Of a DNA stretch of 12,492 nt, positions 1 through 7,330 are shown one piece after another; the first letter of the stretch is position 1, and each line of letters begins with the position of its first letter. The notes beneath the pieces are model-generated. The model saw only the letters and a program-made list of their open reading frames with translations, searched no databases and had not been told where the DNA came from. The stretch is from Tetmemena sp. SeJ-2015. Its lineage: Eukaryota; Ciliophora; Spirotrichea; Sporadotrichida; Oxytrichidae. A program made the translations under genes and the position numbers. The DNA lies in contig JAJKFJ010024695.1 of assembly GCA_027382625.1 (NCBI GenBank), positions 1 to 12,492 on the forward strand, in the 5' to 3' direction.

Positions 1-2158
1 AAGCAAAGAAATTGTGTCTAATCTCTATATAGACGAGACTTAAGCAATTATTATTTTATGTTAAAATAAAAGCTTATGTTTGCTATGACGATCAATAGAA
101 TTTCGACATATTCAAAATATTATAATTGGTCATACTATAAATAAAACTTAATTTAAAAACAAAATTAAAACATATTCGGGACTTAGAATTCTCTTTACTC
201 TTCAAGTCTATACATGCGAATTACTCCTTGCAATCAGACTTCTTTAGATCAGCTTTTCCCAAACCAGAATAAGAAATGCAAGTCACTCTCCGAATCCAAA
301 TAGAAAGCAAGTAAACATCAACACAAAATATTGGTTATAATTATATAGTATTTTGTTTTAGCGTGCTTTTCGACACTTACGTGACTCAGGAATATTTCGA
401 TCAAGATGATTTTTAAAACAAAATTAAAATCACATCTAAATATTACCAGACTAAACTCGATAATATTGAAGAAATATAAACAGTTTATAAAAATCAAAAA
501 TAGAGAGAGAGAGAGAAAAAAAGTGCTAATTATAGTTTTTACAAATTTAATTAAATAAATTTAATTTTCATCATAGCAGAGTTATAGCAAGAAGCTTTAA
601 AACATCTCTGGTCTCTTTAGAATCGTATGAGTCTCTTTAAAAATAAATATACTCTTTTTTCAAGTGACCTAGGTCTTGAAAATGTATATTATTTTCAGCA
701 CTACCTAGATGAGTCATCCACCATCTCATTTTATTTAAACATTTCTGCTTATAAGTTTTATCGCTACTAGTGAAAATAAGTTTTAAGATATTTTTTTTAA
801 ATGTCAGTTTTGGCGCCTCATTTACATTCAGATTAAATGAGTAGCACTATCAGATTATTAGGAATGTACAAACAATAATATCGGCAGTCACAAATACTGG
901 AGGTCTCATGAGTATAGTAACTTATTTATTGTTAATTTAGAGTGTGATTCACGCAGCAATCAGCATCATAATATTCAACCAATAAAATAAAGGAATTGTA
1001 AAATCAATGATTTTTAAATTCCATTTCTCATTTTAATTTAGAGATGAAATACTGTTTTTGTCAAAACATAATTAGTTATTCGTTTACTAGTTGAGCTATA
1101 TCAAATTACCAAGAAATGGAATTTCTTCATTCCATTTTATGCTATTAAATGTTTCATTTAGTTATTCCATAGCTAGGAAAATGTTCCTTGTGAGACAGAG
1201 AAACGTGCATAAAGAATAAATATAGGAGGTAATTAAAGTCAGAAGGGCCAAATAGAACTCAACCGATTTCAATCAGCAAGTATTCTTCAATTTAATCTTA
1301 TATATTATTAAGCTGCAAATGAATCCTCTGAGAATCTAGCATCCTCATATTCTAGTTAGACATAACTTAGATGAAATCCTCTCGGTAAATTCCTGACTCT
1401 AAGCAAATAGAAGACTCGAGCTCAAGTCAAGTAATCTCCACACCTAGTTGAGGGAGAAAATTACTTGAACTCTCTAAGTCCTCCTTCCCTGTGTACTTTG
1501 GAAATGCTCAGAAAGAGGATTGTAGATCATCATAATTTGATTGTAAACTTTTCTAGATTGTGATTTTGACATGGAAATGTATATGCTGCTGTTGCAGAAG
1601 AAGAAAGAGATTCAGATTAGCTCGAGTCACTCAATAGTTATGGAACGAGAAGCAACTGTAAACTTAAGCCTTCCAGAAGTTAAAGCAAGGACTTGAGCTC
1701 ACTTCTATACTCAAATAAAATCAGAGAAGTCATTTGCTACTGGGCATAGTGCTACCTAAATACCAAAGGAATCTTAATAAAAAATTTTTATCTGCTACCA
1801 TTTTTGAAAGAAAACGTTCTAGATTTCGAACAATATCAGAAAACAGAGAAGGAAAAAAGCAACACTCTAGACTTATTCAAGAAGCTAAAGAATGGGAAGA
1901 ATCCCTTGAGAGTGAGGCTTTCACTTTAGCAGCTTTTAATGAACTTCGCTGAAAACAAACAAGACCAAAGATTAGTTAAGAACCTTTTTCCCTTAGATGT
2001 TATAAAACCAGCTGAACCATTATTTAGTAAAAATAATTTATGAAGGTGGCGGGTCACTTGATCAGACTGAAATTAGGGATTACAAAGATGAACTAGATAT
2101 TGATGAGATGTGTGATGATAATAAATTTGAGAAAGCAAACAAAGACACTCAAGAATGA
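1..2158 (+). CDS. Copy 1: germline multi-pass membrane protein gene, 5' end outside window, interrupted by about 15 IESs
   Basis: Read with TAA/TAG as Gln and the listed IESs removed, the frame is open from base 2 to the TGA at 2156-2158. The window starts exactly on an AAGC that matches the right-hand pointer of the 333-bp IES in copy 2. Blocks in order: NLYIDETQAYVCYDDQQNFD; RITPCNQTSLDQLFP; FDTYVTQEYFDQDDF; TSLVSLESYESL; FSSDLGLENVYYFQ; a FGASFTF block; a block ending NTGGLMS followed by the hydrophobic VIHAAISIIIF; LPRNGISSFH; NPLRIQHPHI; LVEGENYLNSLSPP; WKCICCCCRRRKRFRLARV; LPKYQRNL; NKQDQRLVKNLFP; and the acidic tail DYKDELDIDEMCDD. No premature TGA is seen except at the shared +1 frame offset near 1948-1952. 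Function is unknown; the Cys-rich middle, membrane segments and basic/Cys juxtamembrane run suggest a surface or vesicle membrane protein. This looks like the most intact of the three copies. Confidence 0.8.
42..69 (+). other. IES, 28 bp, pointer AAGC (copy 1)
   Basis: AAGC occurs at 42-45 and 70-73. Removal joins D-E-T-Q to A-Y-V-C in frame, exactly as at 4709 in copy 2 and 7896 in copy 3, which use the same pointer. Confidence 0.85.
106..169 (+). other. IES, 64 bp, pointer ACATATTC (copy 1)
   Basis: The 8-bp repeat at 106-113 and 170-177 flanks AT-rich DNA. Removal gives N-F-D-I-F-G-T-Q-N-S, matching copy 2 (N-F-D-I-Y-G-T-Q-N-S). Confidence 0.88.
310..359 (+). other. IES, 50 bp, pointer AG (copy 1)
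   Basis: AG occurs at 310-311 and 360-361. Removal gives Q-K-A-S-V-L-F-D-T-Y. The insert starts with GTAAAC after an A and ends TTTTAG, so it resembles an intron, but GT-AG splicing would shift the frame by one and reach a TGA. Confidence 0.72.
460..572 (+). other. IES, 113 bp, pointer probably ATA (copy 1)
   Basis: ATA occurs at 460-462 and 573-575. Removal joins K-L-D to S-R-V-I-A-R in frame. The insert contains a (GA)n run near 503-516. Copy 2 has a 113-bp insert at the same place. Exact ends are less certain because the repeat is short. Confidence 0.65.
633..651 (+). other. IES, 19 bp, pointer CTCTTT (copy 1)
   Basis: The 6-bp repeat occurs at 633-638 and 652-657. Removal gives Y-E-S-L-F-S-S-D-L-G in frame. 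Without removal the frame ends on TGA. Copy 3 has no insert here; copy 2 has one with pointer CTT. Confidence 0.82.
723..769 (+). other. IES, 47 bp, pointer ATC (copy 1)
   Basis: ATC occurs at 723-725 and 770-772. Removal joins D-E-S-S-T-I to A-T-S-E-N. Copy 2 has an IES at the same codon with the longer pointer CATCCCT. Confidence 0.78.
788..800 (+). other. Possible IES, 13 bp, pointer AT (copy 1)
   Basis: The frame before (S-E-N-K-F-Q-D) and after (V-S-F-G-A) differ, and removing 13 bp between the AT at 788 and the AT at 801 restores continuity. Copy 2 has no insert here. The insert is nearly a pure T run, so a homopolymer length change is an alternative. Confidence 0.5.
910..939 (+). other. 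IES, 30 bp, pointer GAGT (copy 1)
   Basis: GAGT occurs at 910-913 and 940-943. Removal gives G-G-L-M-S-V-I-H-A-A-I. Copy 2 uses the identical pointer at the identical codon (5751), with an unrelated insert sequence. Confidence 0.82.
972..1076 (+). other. IES, about 105 bp, pointer TATTC or AGC (copy 1)
   Basis: The insert follows the second membrane segment and is not conserved with copy 2. In-phase pointer choices are TATTC (972/1077) or AGC (962/1094). Both lead to S-Y-I-K-L-P-R-N-G. The insert is open in the same frame, so the ends rest on comparison only. Confidence 0.55.
1129..1163 (+). other. IES, 35 bp, pointer ATTCCAT (copy 1)
   Basis: The 7-bp repeat occurs at 1129-1135 and 1164-1170. 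Removal gives S-S-F-H-S-Q-E-N-V-P-C. Copy 2 has the same site with TTCCAT. Confidence 0.82.
1202..1316 (+). other. IES, about 115 bp, pointer AA (copy 1, ends uncertain)
   Basis: This is the unconserved stretch between V-P-C-E-T-E-K and N-P-L-R-I-Q. The same site in copy 2 has a clear 7-bp pointer, AAACGAA. Here only AA is in phase. Confidence 0.5.
1382..1434 (+). other. IES, about 53 bp, pointer TC (copy 1)
   Basis: Removal joins D-E-I-L-S to P-H-L-V-E-G-E-N in frame. Without it the frame reaches a TGA at about 1393. The short pointer leaves the ends tentative. Confidence 0.6.
1518..1555 (+). other. IES, 38 bp, pointer GATTGT (copy 1)
   Basis: GATTGT occurs at 1518-1523 and 1556-1561, with a third copy inside the insert at 1539-1544. 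Removal gives L-R-K-R-I-V-I-L-T-W-K-C. Copies 2 and 3 use AGATT at the same codon. Confidence 0.85.
1932..1952 (+). other. +1 frame offset at CTT CGC TGA (copy 1)
   Basis: The frame reading T-L-A-A-F-N-E-L-R meets TGA at 1950-1952, while the conserved downstream block N-K-Q-D-Q-R-L-V-K-N is one base ahead. It can be read as a +1 shift at CGC-TGA, or as removal of a 16-bp IES between GCT at 1932 and GCT at 1948. Copy 2 has nearly identical bases here, which is unlike the other IESs. Confidence 0.6.
2013..2040 (+). other. IES, 28 bp, pointer TGAA (copy 1)
   Basis: TGAA occurs at 2013-2016 and 2041-2044. Removal gives V-I-K-P-A-E-G-G-G-S-L-D-Q-T-E, joining to the acidic tail that ends at 2158. 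Confidence 0.78.
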
Positions 2159-2241
2159 ATCCAATATACACAAATATAGTTGGAATTTTAATTAAAATCG
2201 GTGATTGGTTAAAATAATAAATGGAGAGTTGTAAAATGGTG

Positions 2242-2545
2242 TCAGTTGAAATCATTCAAACACCCTCTGTTCTGCAGCTTGTTCGATAGCTTATTAAAAG
2301 TTAATGTGATTTCTTCTTTAATCAACTTCATAGCACCTCTCAGCAGTGAGATATGACTCACGCACTCTTCTTCATCATCTTCATCTTCTTGATTAAAACT
2401 TGTGTCACTTATAACTCTGTACTGAGCACTCCCACAAAAAAGTTGCAAGGATAAAAAGTTCTTAGAAATTGATGCTGAATCGAATGGTGTAATTATTATT
2501 CAAATTGGACACACTTCAACTGCCACTGATTTATTCCATTTTAAT
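2242..2545 (-). CDS. 3' part of an unrelated minus-strand gene, product unknown
   Basis: On the minus strand a frame with good codon texture ends on TGA at 2242-2244 and faces the end of copy 1. Going upstream from its C-terminus it contains LQNRGCLNDFN, a KLIKEEITLTFNKL segment, an acidic NQEDEDDEEE stretch, LQLFCGSAQYRVISD and TPFDSASISKNF. Local GC is higher than in the flanking spacer. One in-frame TGA (2500-2502) disappears when a 12-bp AATT-bounded insert is removed. Upstream of W-N-K-S-V-A-V-E-V (about 2545) I could not find the next block, so the gene is partial here: either the rest follows after an IES or it is a remnant. I do not recognise the family. Confidence 0.55.
2491..2502 (-). 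other. IES, 12 bp, pointer AATT (minus-strand gene)
   Basis: AATT occurs at 2491-2494 and 2503-2506. Removal deletes an in-frame TGA and joins E-V-C-P-I to T-P-F-D-S-A on the minus strand without changing frame. Confidence 0.55.
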
Positions 2546-3729
2546 TTAATATCTAATTTAATTCTCTTTTTTATTAAATTCTCAGCTATATATAATATAA
2601 GCAAAATTTTCATCTTATTAATTTCATATTTAAAAATCATTTATCTAATTTATTGTTACTAAAATCATAAATTATTTTAATTAATTGTAAGAATAGAATG
2701 CTTTATTTATTTTAATATTTTAAGTACTTAGCTTTTTTTTAAATAAAACAAATGTTATAAAATTTAAAGCACCTATCAATTTATGTATTTTTAAAAAGTA
2801 AATATTTGGGTACTAAATTTATTTTGTTAATAAAATTATCATAAAATAATCAATATTTTCCCATTAAATGTTGGAACATTTATTATGAATATTACTGTCA
2901 CTAAATCAATTTTCTAACCTTGTTTTCTTTTTATAATCTTTCAGAATTGAATCATAATTTTATTTTTTTAGGTTTAAATAACTTATTAACGAATCACTCA
3001 CCTTAAAATAGATTTTTAAAAAATTCATTTGATAGATAAAAATTAAGAATATCTTTTTAAAATGACAAAATAATAAATTTCATAAAATTAATTTTAAAAA
3101 TATCTATTTTTATTTTGAACAATAAAAGCTTTTATTATATTTTATAAGGGAGACTATATAATGCTATTTTAAATTATATTCGTATAATAGAAGATTAAAT
3201 CACATTTAAATCTTTTAGGAGGAATCGTCCTATTTTTAAAACTACATTCCTTTTGTATTGCATTCTATTTCATTCATACGTTAGAAGAATGATTTATAAA
3301 ATTTAAACATTCATCTAATCTCTATCTTAACAACTAATATAAATTTATTCTTCTTTTAATCATAAAAATAAGTTGTGATATTCTGATTCTAAAAAAATGC
3401 TACTACCTATATAAATCAAACTCTCAGGAGGGGAAAAAAATGAAGGAAATTTAAATATAAGCTAAAGAAGTTATTTTAATTTAGATGTGCAAATATAAGG
3501 ATTCTATTTTATAAATTATCCCATTTTAAGAGGTATGTATGTATTTTTTCCAGATTAGATGAGGAATTTTTATTTTTTTATTAGCATTTGTGATAAATAA
3601 AAGATTCAGTATAGTTTTATAAAGAATTACAAATATTGAAATTAAACCATTAAGATTTGGTAAACATCTCTATAAATAGAATTAAAATATTATATCACTC
3701 TTAAGGCAGCATAATTTATTAAAGAGAAA
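2546..3729. other. AT-rich spacer between the minus-strand gene and copy 2
   Basis: This is mostly low-complexity A/T DNA with no convincing coding block. A short patch of higher GC near 3215-3290 could hide a small MDS (minus strand reads RTIPPKRFKCDL) but I cannot support it by homology. No tRNA, rRNA or telomeric C4A4 repeat is seen. It should contain the promoter of copy 2; no element is recognisable. Confidence 0.5.
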
Positions 3730-6700
3730 ATGTAAAAATCGTTTAATTCTCTGAAGTCAAAGGCTTTTAGAAAACTTAAAAATTGGGACTCTTTTGGACA
3801 TCCCATCAGCCTCACATATAAATCATCCAACTAATACCAATTATATTATTATTTCTATTTATTTTATTTTTGTACTATAATTTAAATTCAATCTGTGATG
3901 GGTGGATTTTTCACACTTGGATCAATTTATTTTATCTAGAATAGCTATCCTTGTTTATTTCCTATTGCAGGTGGCCTCTATCTTTTGAAGAGAGAATTTA
4001 ATTTCATATATAATTAAAAGAGAATTAGATCTTATAAAACAAAAGTTATTATATCAGCACCATAAGTTCGGACCTTGAATTAGGGTTTAACACAAAAACA
4101 TTTGACATTGGTGTTTAAAAATTAAATTAAGCTTTTATTTCTGATTTATTTTTAAAAGAGAAATAATTTGATTGCTTTCTACCCAAATGACACTCTGCAG
4201 TACGAGTCAAGTCTGCTTGAATATTATTCAGTACAGTTCAAAATATTTTCAACCAAAATAGATGAAGATGGCATGTTCAGAGAGTACTATACAGATGTCC
4301 CATCCAAATTATGCACTTCAAAGAGGTTCTTTGCAAGCAATTTTAAATCAAAGATTCTTAAAAATAAATGCTTTAGCCTTCATTTTAAATATTTTATAAG
4401 CTTCTCTTCCTTTTAAAACATTAAAAATATAATTCTTTAGAAGAAATTCGTACTATTTTATTTAAAAGTAATTAATATAAGCCTATTAAGTTTTTTAGAT
4501 TTGAGAAAAAAGCATAATATATAATAAAAATTGTCTTGCTTGTTGAATATATAATTTCAGAAATATCTTGAGACTTATTTATTTAAAATTATGAAATAAT
4601 CTTAAGTTTAATTATATACTTATTTCAAATTATTTTAATTATTTTAATTAAAATTAATCTGAATTAAAAGCTAAGAAATCGTGTCTAATCTCTATATAGA
4701 TGAGACCTAAGCACCATTTATTTACATTAAGCTTACGTTTGTTATGATGATCAATAGAATTTTGACATAATAAAAATCTTAAAATAAAAATAAGGTAACA
4801 ATAAGAAATTTTATTAAGAACTGATAAATTACAATTAAAATATATAACATTAAAATAAATTAATTCATAATATAGGCAGGGCCTCCTTTTTTCTCTTGTT
4901 AAGATAATTCTAACTCATAATCTAATTATTACATTTCCATTAAATTCTTACCTCTATTCTTACTTTATGATATAATTTTTACTAATTAACTTTGAGCAAA
5001 CGATTAAAATTATATAGACATATATGGCACGTAAAATTCTCTGCGCTCTTCAAGTCTATACATGCGAATTGTTCCCTGCAATCAAACCACTTTAGATCAG
5101 CTTTTCCCAGACTAGAACAAGAAATGCAAGTCACTCTCCGAATCCAAATAGAAAGCAAGTAAACATCAATTCAAATTACTTGTAAGAATTATTTATAATT
5201 ATAATTTAGCGTGCTTTTCGACACTTACGTTACTCAGGAATATTTCGATCAAGATGACTTTCAAAACAAAATTAAAATCACGTCCAAATATTACCAGACT
5301 AAACTCGATAATATTGAATGAATAATTTATTTTAAGCTTTTTAAAGAGCTCAAAAGCTTTATAAAATTCTAAAACTGTAAGTTTTTTTCTTTAAAAAATA
5401 TTAGAGTAAATTAAATTCTTAGAATGGTCGCGTTATTGCAAGAAACTTTAAAACATCCCTGGTCTCTTTGGAGTCATACGAGTCACTTAAAAATAGTATA
5501 ATCTTTTTTCAAGTGATCTAGGGCTGTAATAGATCTAATATTTTCAGCACTCACTCGATGAATCTACTGCCATCCCTTGTATGTATATATTTTTAAATTA
5601 TATTAAAGACATCCCTGCGAGTGAAAATGAAAAATAAATTAATGTCGCGTTTGGTGCGTAATTTATATTCAGATTGAACGATCAGCATTAACAGATTTTA
5701 AGGCATGTGCAGACAATAATATCTGCTATCACAAATACTGGTGGTCTCATGAGTTCAATTTTTTCTCTATATTTCTTAAAATAGAGTGTGATTCACGTTG
5801 TAATTAATGTCCTAATATTAAGCCATAAAAATAATAAAAATAATAAACACAATAAATTTAATTAATTTTTAAATTTAGTAGTTTCTTACATGAAAAATAA
5901 CTATTTAGGTTTTCTATTATTTAGCTATATCAAATTACCAAGAAATGGAATTTCTTCATTCCATTTTGAAATATTTAAAAAGATTGTTGTTCCATAGCAA
6001 GGAAAATGTTCCTTGTTAGAAAACGAAATGAGCATAAACCATCAGGAAAGAGAGTTGTTAAAATAAATAGGTTCCTATAATAAAACTCAACTGATCTTAA
6101 TTTGTAAGTTTATATGAAGTTATATTTTTTATTAAGCACCAAACGAATCCTCTGAGAATCTAGCGTCCTCATATTAAGGCCAGACATAAAGAAGATGACA
6201 TCCTCTAAGTTAATTACTTAATCTAAGCAGTTAAAAAGATAGAATACAAATAAAGCAATCTCCTTACCTTGTTGAGGGAGAAAACTACTTGAACTCTCTC
6301 ACTCCACCTGCACTTAGTATTTTGGACATGCTAAAAAAGAAGATTATTAATACAGCTTTTTATCCTCATTTTAGATATTTATAGATTGTGATTTATAGTT
6401 GGTAATGGGTTTTCTGTTGCTGTAGAAGGAGAAGAAGATACAGACTTGCCCGAGCAATTCAATAGCTATGGGACGAGAAGCAACTACAAACTTAGGCTTT
6501 TTAAAAATTAAAGTAAGGACTTGAGCTCACCTCTATTCTCAAGTAAAATCAGAGAAGTCATTTGCTGCTGGGTATAGTTCTTCCTAAATATCAAAGGAAT
6601 CTTTTATAATATATTTATCTACTACCATTTTTGAAAGAAAACGTTCTCGATTTTGAATAATACTAGAAGACAGAAAATGAAAAAAATGGGACACAATAGC

Positions 6701-6985
6701 TGTTCAAGAAACTTTAGAATGGGATGAATCCTTTACGAGTGAGGCTTTCACTTTAGCAGCTTTTAATGAACTGCGCTGACAATAAACAAGATTAACGTTT
6801 AGTTAAGAACCTTTTCCCCTAAGATGTCATTAAACCAGCTGATCTATTATTTTTGTCAAAAAATATTTTATGAAGAGAGGCCACTTGATCAGACTGAAGT
6901 AAAAGACTGCAAAGAGGAGTTATATTTAGATGATTTGAGTGAAGATATAAAATTAGAGAAATCAAACAAAATAACTCGAGATTGA
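3730..6985 (+). CDS. Copy 2: complete germline paralogue with about 20 IESs, possibly decaying
   Basis: The start is ATG TAA AAA TCG (M-Q-K-S). It gives exactly 37 codons before the first IES, the same as copy 3. Blocks: SKAFRKLKNWDSFGHPISLT; GGFFTLGS into RIAILVYFLLQVAS (membrane segment 1); SSDLELGFNTKTFDI; YSVQFKIFSTKIDEDGMF; SKLCTSKRFF; DETQAYVCYDDQ; RIVPCNQTTLDQLFP; FDTYVTQEYFDQDDF; TSLVSLESYESL; a FGAQFIFRLND block; NTGGLMS then VIHVVINVLIL; LVEGENYLNSLTPP; CCCRRRRRYRLARA; LPKYQRNL; NKQDQRLVKNLFP. The stop is TGA at 6983-6985. After IES removal three in-frame TGA codons remain, at 3986, 6654 and 6678. They align with Lys (copy 3), with Arg in copy 1 but TGA in copy 3, and with Gly (copy 1), so no single sense reading fits. 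A recent pseudogene is possible, yet synonymous changes in the last blocks suggest past constraint. Confidence 0.72.
3838..3888 (+). other. IES, 51 bp, pointer CAAT (copy 2)
   Basis: CAAT occurs at 3838-3841 and 3889-3892. Removal gives S-S-N-Q-Y-Q-S-V-M-G-G-F. Copy 3 has an IES after the same codon 37 region with pointer TAATC. Confidence 0.85.
3921..3933 (+). other. IES, 13 bp, pointer ATC (copy 2)
   Basis: ATC occurs at 3921-3923 and 3934-3936. Removal changes frame so that F-F-T-L-G joins S-R-I-A-I-L-V-Y-F. Copy 3 has an 11-bp IES at the same spot (TCTA). Confidence 0.75.
3986..3988 (+). other. In-frame TGA in copy 2, aligned with Lys in copy 3
   Basis: After IES removal the frame reads A-S-I-F-TGA-R-E-N, where copy 3 reads A-S-V-L-K-R-E-N. 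A small indel in the T run before it is an alternative explanation. Confidence 0.55.
3991..4018 (+). other. IES, 28 bp, pointer AGAGAATT (copy 2)
   Basis: The 8-bp repeat occurs at 3991-3998 and 4019-4026. Removal joins R-E-N to Q-I-L-Q-N-K-S-Y-Y-I. A shorter alternative with AATT (4000/4023) is also possible. Confidence 0.72.
4107..4170 (+). other. IES, 64 bp, pointer ATTG (copy 2)
   Basis: ATTG occurs at 4107-4110 and 4171-4174. Removal gives K-T-F-D-I-A-F-Y-P-N-D. Copy 3 is uninterrupted here (N-F-D-I-A-I-A-F-Y). Confidence 0.82.
4335..4667 (+). other. IES, 333 bp, pointer AAGC (copy 2)
   Basis: AAGC occurs at 4335-4338 and 4668-4671. Removal gives R-F-F-A-S-Q-E-I-V-S-N-L-Y, matching copy 3 R-F-F-G-N-Q-D-I-I-D-N-L without an insert. 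Copy 1 begins at base 1 with the same right-hand AAGC. It is the longest IES found; no gene is recognisable inside. Confidence 0.85.
4709..4728 (+). other. IES, 20 bp, pointer AAGC (copy 2)
   Basis: AAGC occurs at 4709-4712 and 4729-4732. Removal joins D-E-T-Q to A-Y-V-C-Y. Orthologous to the IESs at 42 and 7896. Confidence 0.87.
4764..5016 (+). other. IES, 253 bp, pointer GACATA (copy 2)
   Basis: GACATA occurs at 4764-4769 and 5017-5022. Removal gives N-F-D-I-Y-G-T-Q-N-S-L. Same site as 106 in copy 1, where the insert is only 64 bp. Confidence 0.86.
5158..5207 (+). other. IES, 50 bp, pointer AG (copy 2)
   Basis: AG occurs at 5158-5159 and 5208-5209. Removal gives K-A-S-V-L-F-D-T-Y. Same length and position as the copy 1 IES at 310; intron-like ends but the wrong phase for splicing. 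Confidence 0.72.
5310..5422 (+). other. IES, 113 bp, pointer AAT (copy 2)
   Basis: AAT occurs at 5310-5312 and 5423-5425. Removal gives K-L-D-N-G-R-V-I-A-R-N-F and deletes an in-frame TGA at about 5319. Same site and length as 460-572. Confidence 0.72.
5486..5502 (+). other. IES, 17 bp, pointer CTT (copy 2)
   Basis: CTT occurs at 5486-5488 and 5503-5505. Removal gives Y-E-S-L-F-S-S-D-L-G in frame, as in copy 1 after removal of its CTCTTT-bounded IES. Confidence 0.78.
5571..5609 (+). other. IES, 39 bp, pointer CATCCCT (copy 2)
   Basis: The 7-bp repeat occurs at 5571-5577 and 5610-5616. Removal gives D-E-S-T-A-I-P-A-S-E-N. Copy 3 has no insert here. Confidence 0.87.
5751..5783 (+). other. IES, 33 bp, pointer GAGT (copy 2)
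   Basis: GAGT occurs at 5751-5754 and 5784-5787. Removal gives G-G-L-M-S-V-I-H-V-V-I. Same pointer and codon as copy 1. Confidence 0.82.
5821..5922 (+). other. IES, about 102 bp, pointer AGC (copy 2)
   Basis: AGC occurs at 5821-5823 and 5923-5925. Removal gives V-L-I-L-S-Y-I-K-L-P. TATT is an alternative pointer two codons away. Confidence 0.6.
5959..5989 (+). other. IES, 31 bp, pointer TTCCAT (copy 2)
   Basis: TTCCAT occurs at 5959-5964 and 5990-5995. Removal gives S-S-F-H-S-K-E-N-V-P-C. Confidence 0.8.
6021..6140 (+). other. IES, 120 bp, pointer AAACGAA (copy 2)
   Basis: The 7-bp repeat occurs at 6021-6027 and 6141-6147. Removal gives V-P-C-Q-K-T-N-P-L-R-I-Q and deletes in-frame TGAs. 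Confidence 0.82.
6207..6256 (+). other. IES, about 50 bp, pointer AA (copy 2)
   Basis: Removal joins D-D-I-L-Q to S-P-Y-L-V-E-G-E-N in frame. Same site as 1382 in copy 1. The pointer is short, so the ends are approximate. Confidence 0.55.
6341..6382 (+). other. IES, 42 bp, pointer AGATT (copy 2)
   Basis: AGATT occurs at 6341-6345 and 6383-6387. Removal gives L-K-K-K-I-V-I-Y-S-W. Copy 3 uses the same pointer at the same codon. Confidence 0.85.
6603..6613 (+). other. IES, 11 bp, pointer TTTAT (copy 2)
   Basis: TTTAT occurs at 6603-6607 and 6614-6618. Removal brings Q-R-N-L-L-S-T-T-I-F-E-R-K-R into one frame. Copy 1 is continuous here. Confidence 0.65.
6654..6656 (+). other. In-frame TGA in copy 2 at the same site as in copy 3
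   Basis: The frame reads R-S-R-F-TGA-I-I. Copy 1 has CGA (Arg) and copy 3 has TGA (10039-10041). A second TGA follows at 6678-6680, where copy 1 has GGA. Confidence 0.6.
6759..6779 (+). other. +1 frame offset at CTG CGC TGA (copy 2)
   Basis: A-A-F-N-E-L-R meets TGA at 6777-6779, while the conserved N-K-Q-D-Q-R-L-V-K-N lies one base ahead. The alternative is a 16-bp IES with pointer GCT (6759/6775). The bases between are almost identical to copy 1. Confidence 0.6.
6840..6870 (+). other. IES, 31 bp, pointer TGA (copy 2)
   Basis: TGA occurs at 6840-6842 and 6871-6873. Removal gives V-I-K-P-A-E-E-R-P-L-D-Q-T-E and leads to the final stop. Confidence 0.75.
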
Positions 6986-7330
6986 TCCATTGTATATGTA
7001 TGTAATGCAATAATGCTTTTCATCTTGATACTTTGATTACAATGCATATTCATAAGAATTATAAGTTCATAATCTTTTGTTTTAAAGAGAAAAATGTTTT
7101 AAAATAATGATGATTTCTATCAAGAATAATTAAAATATAATTAATGATTAATTTACTTACAATACATTAAAATTCATTTTTATGAGTTATTTTTTTAAAA
7201 AAAAAAATATCGAAAAATTGGAAATACAAAACAAAACGTAGCAAATAAAATAAAATGCCTTTAACTATACAAATTTAAATTAATTATTAGGCCATTTCAA
7301 CTGCCCTTTCACTAAAAAAATCAGTTAAAA
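6986..7330. other. Spacer between copies 2 and 3
   Basis: About 345 bp of AT-rich DNA with a long A run near 7195-7207. No gene, terminator or promoter element is recognisable. The 3' signal of copy 2 and the promoter of copy 3 must lie here if both are expressed. Confidence 0.6.

Noticed and set aside
503..516. (GA)n microsatellite
   Set aside because: It lies inside an IES and is short; simple-sequence drift is enough to explain it.
3215..3290. Possible small minus-strand MDS reading RTIPPKRFKCDL
   Set aside because: With only TGA as a stop, long open stretches are expected by chance in such AT-rich DNA. No paralogue or pointer supports it.
4168..4416. An 82-residue standard-code ORF
   Set aside because: Only its first part is real (the block from I-A-F-Y-P-N-D to R-F-F-A-S). 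The end is IES sequence after the AAGC at 4335, so the ORF as such is a chimera.
6819..7010. Minus-strand 63-residue ORF
   Set aside because: It is a shadow over the conserved plus-strand C-terminal blocks of copy 2 and has no parallel in the other copies.
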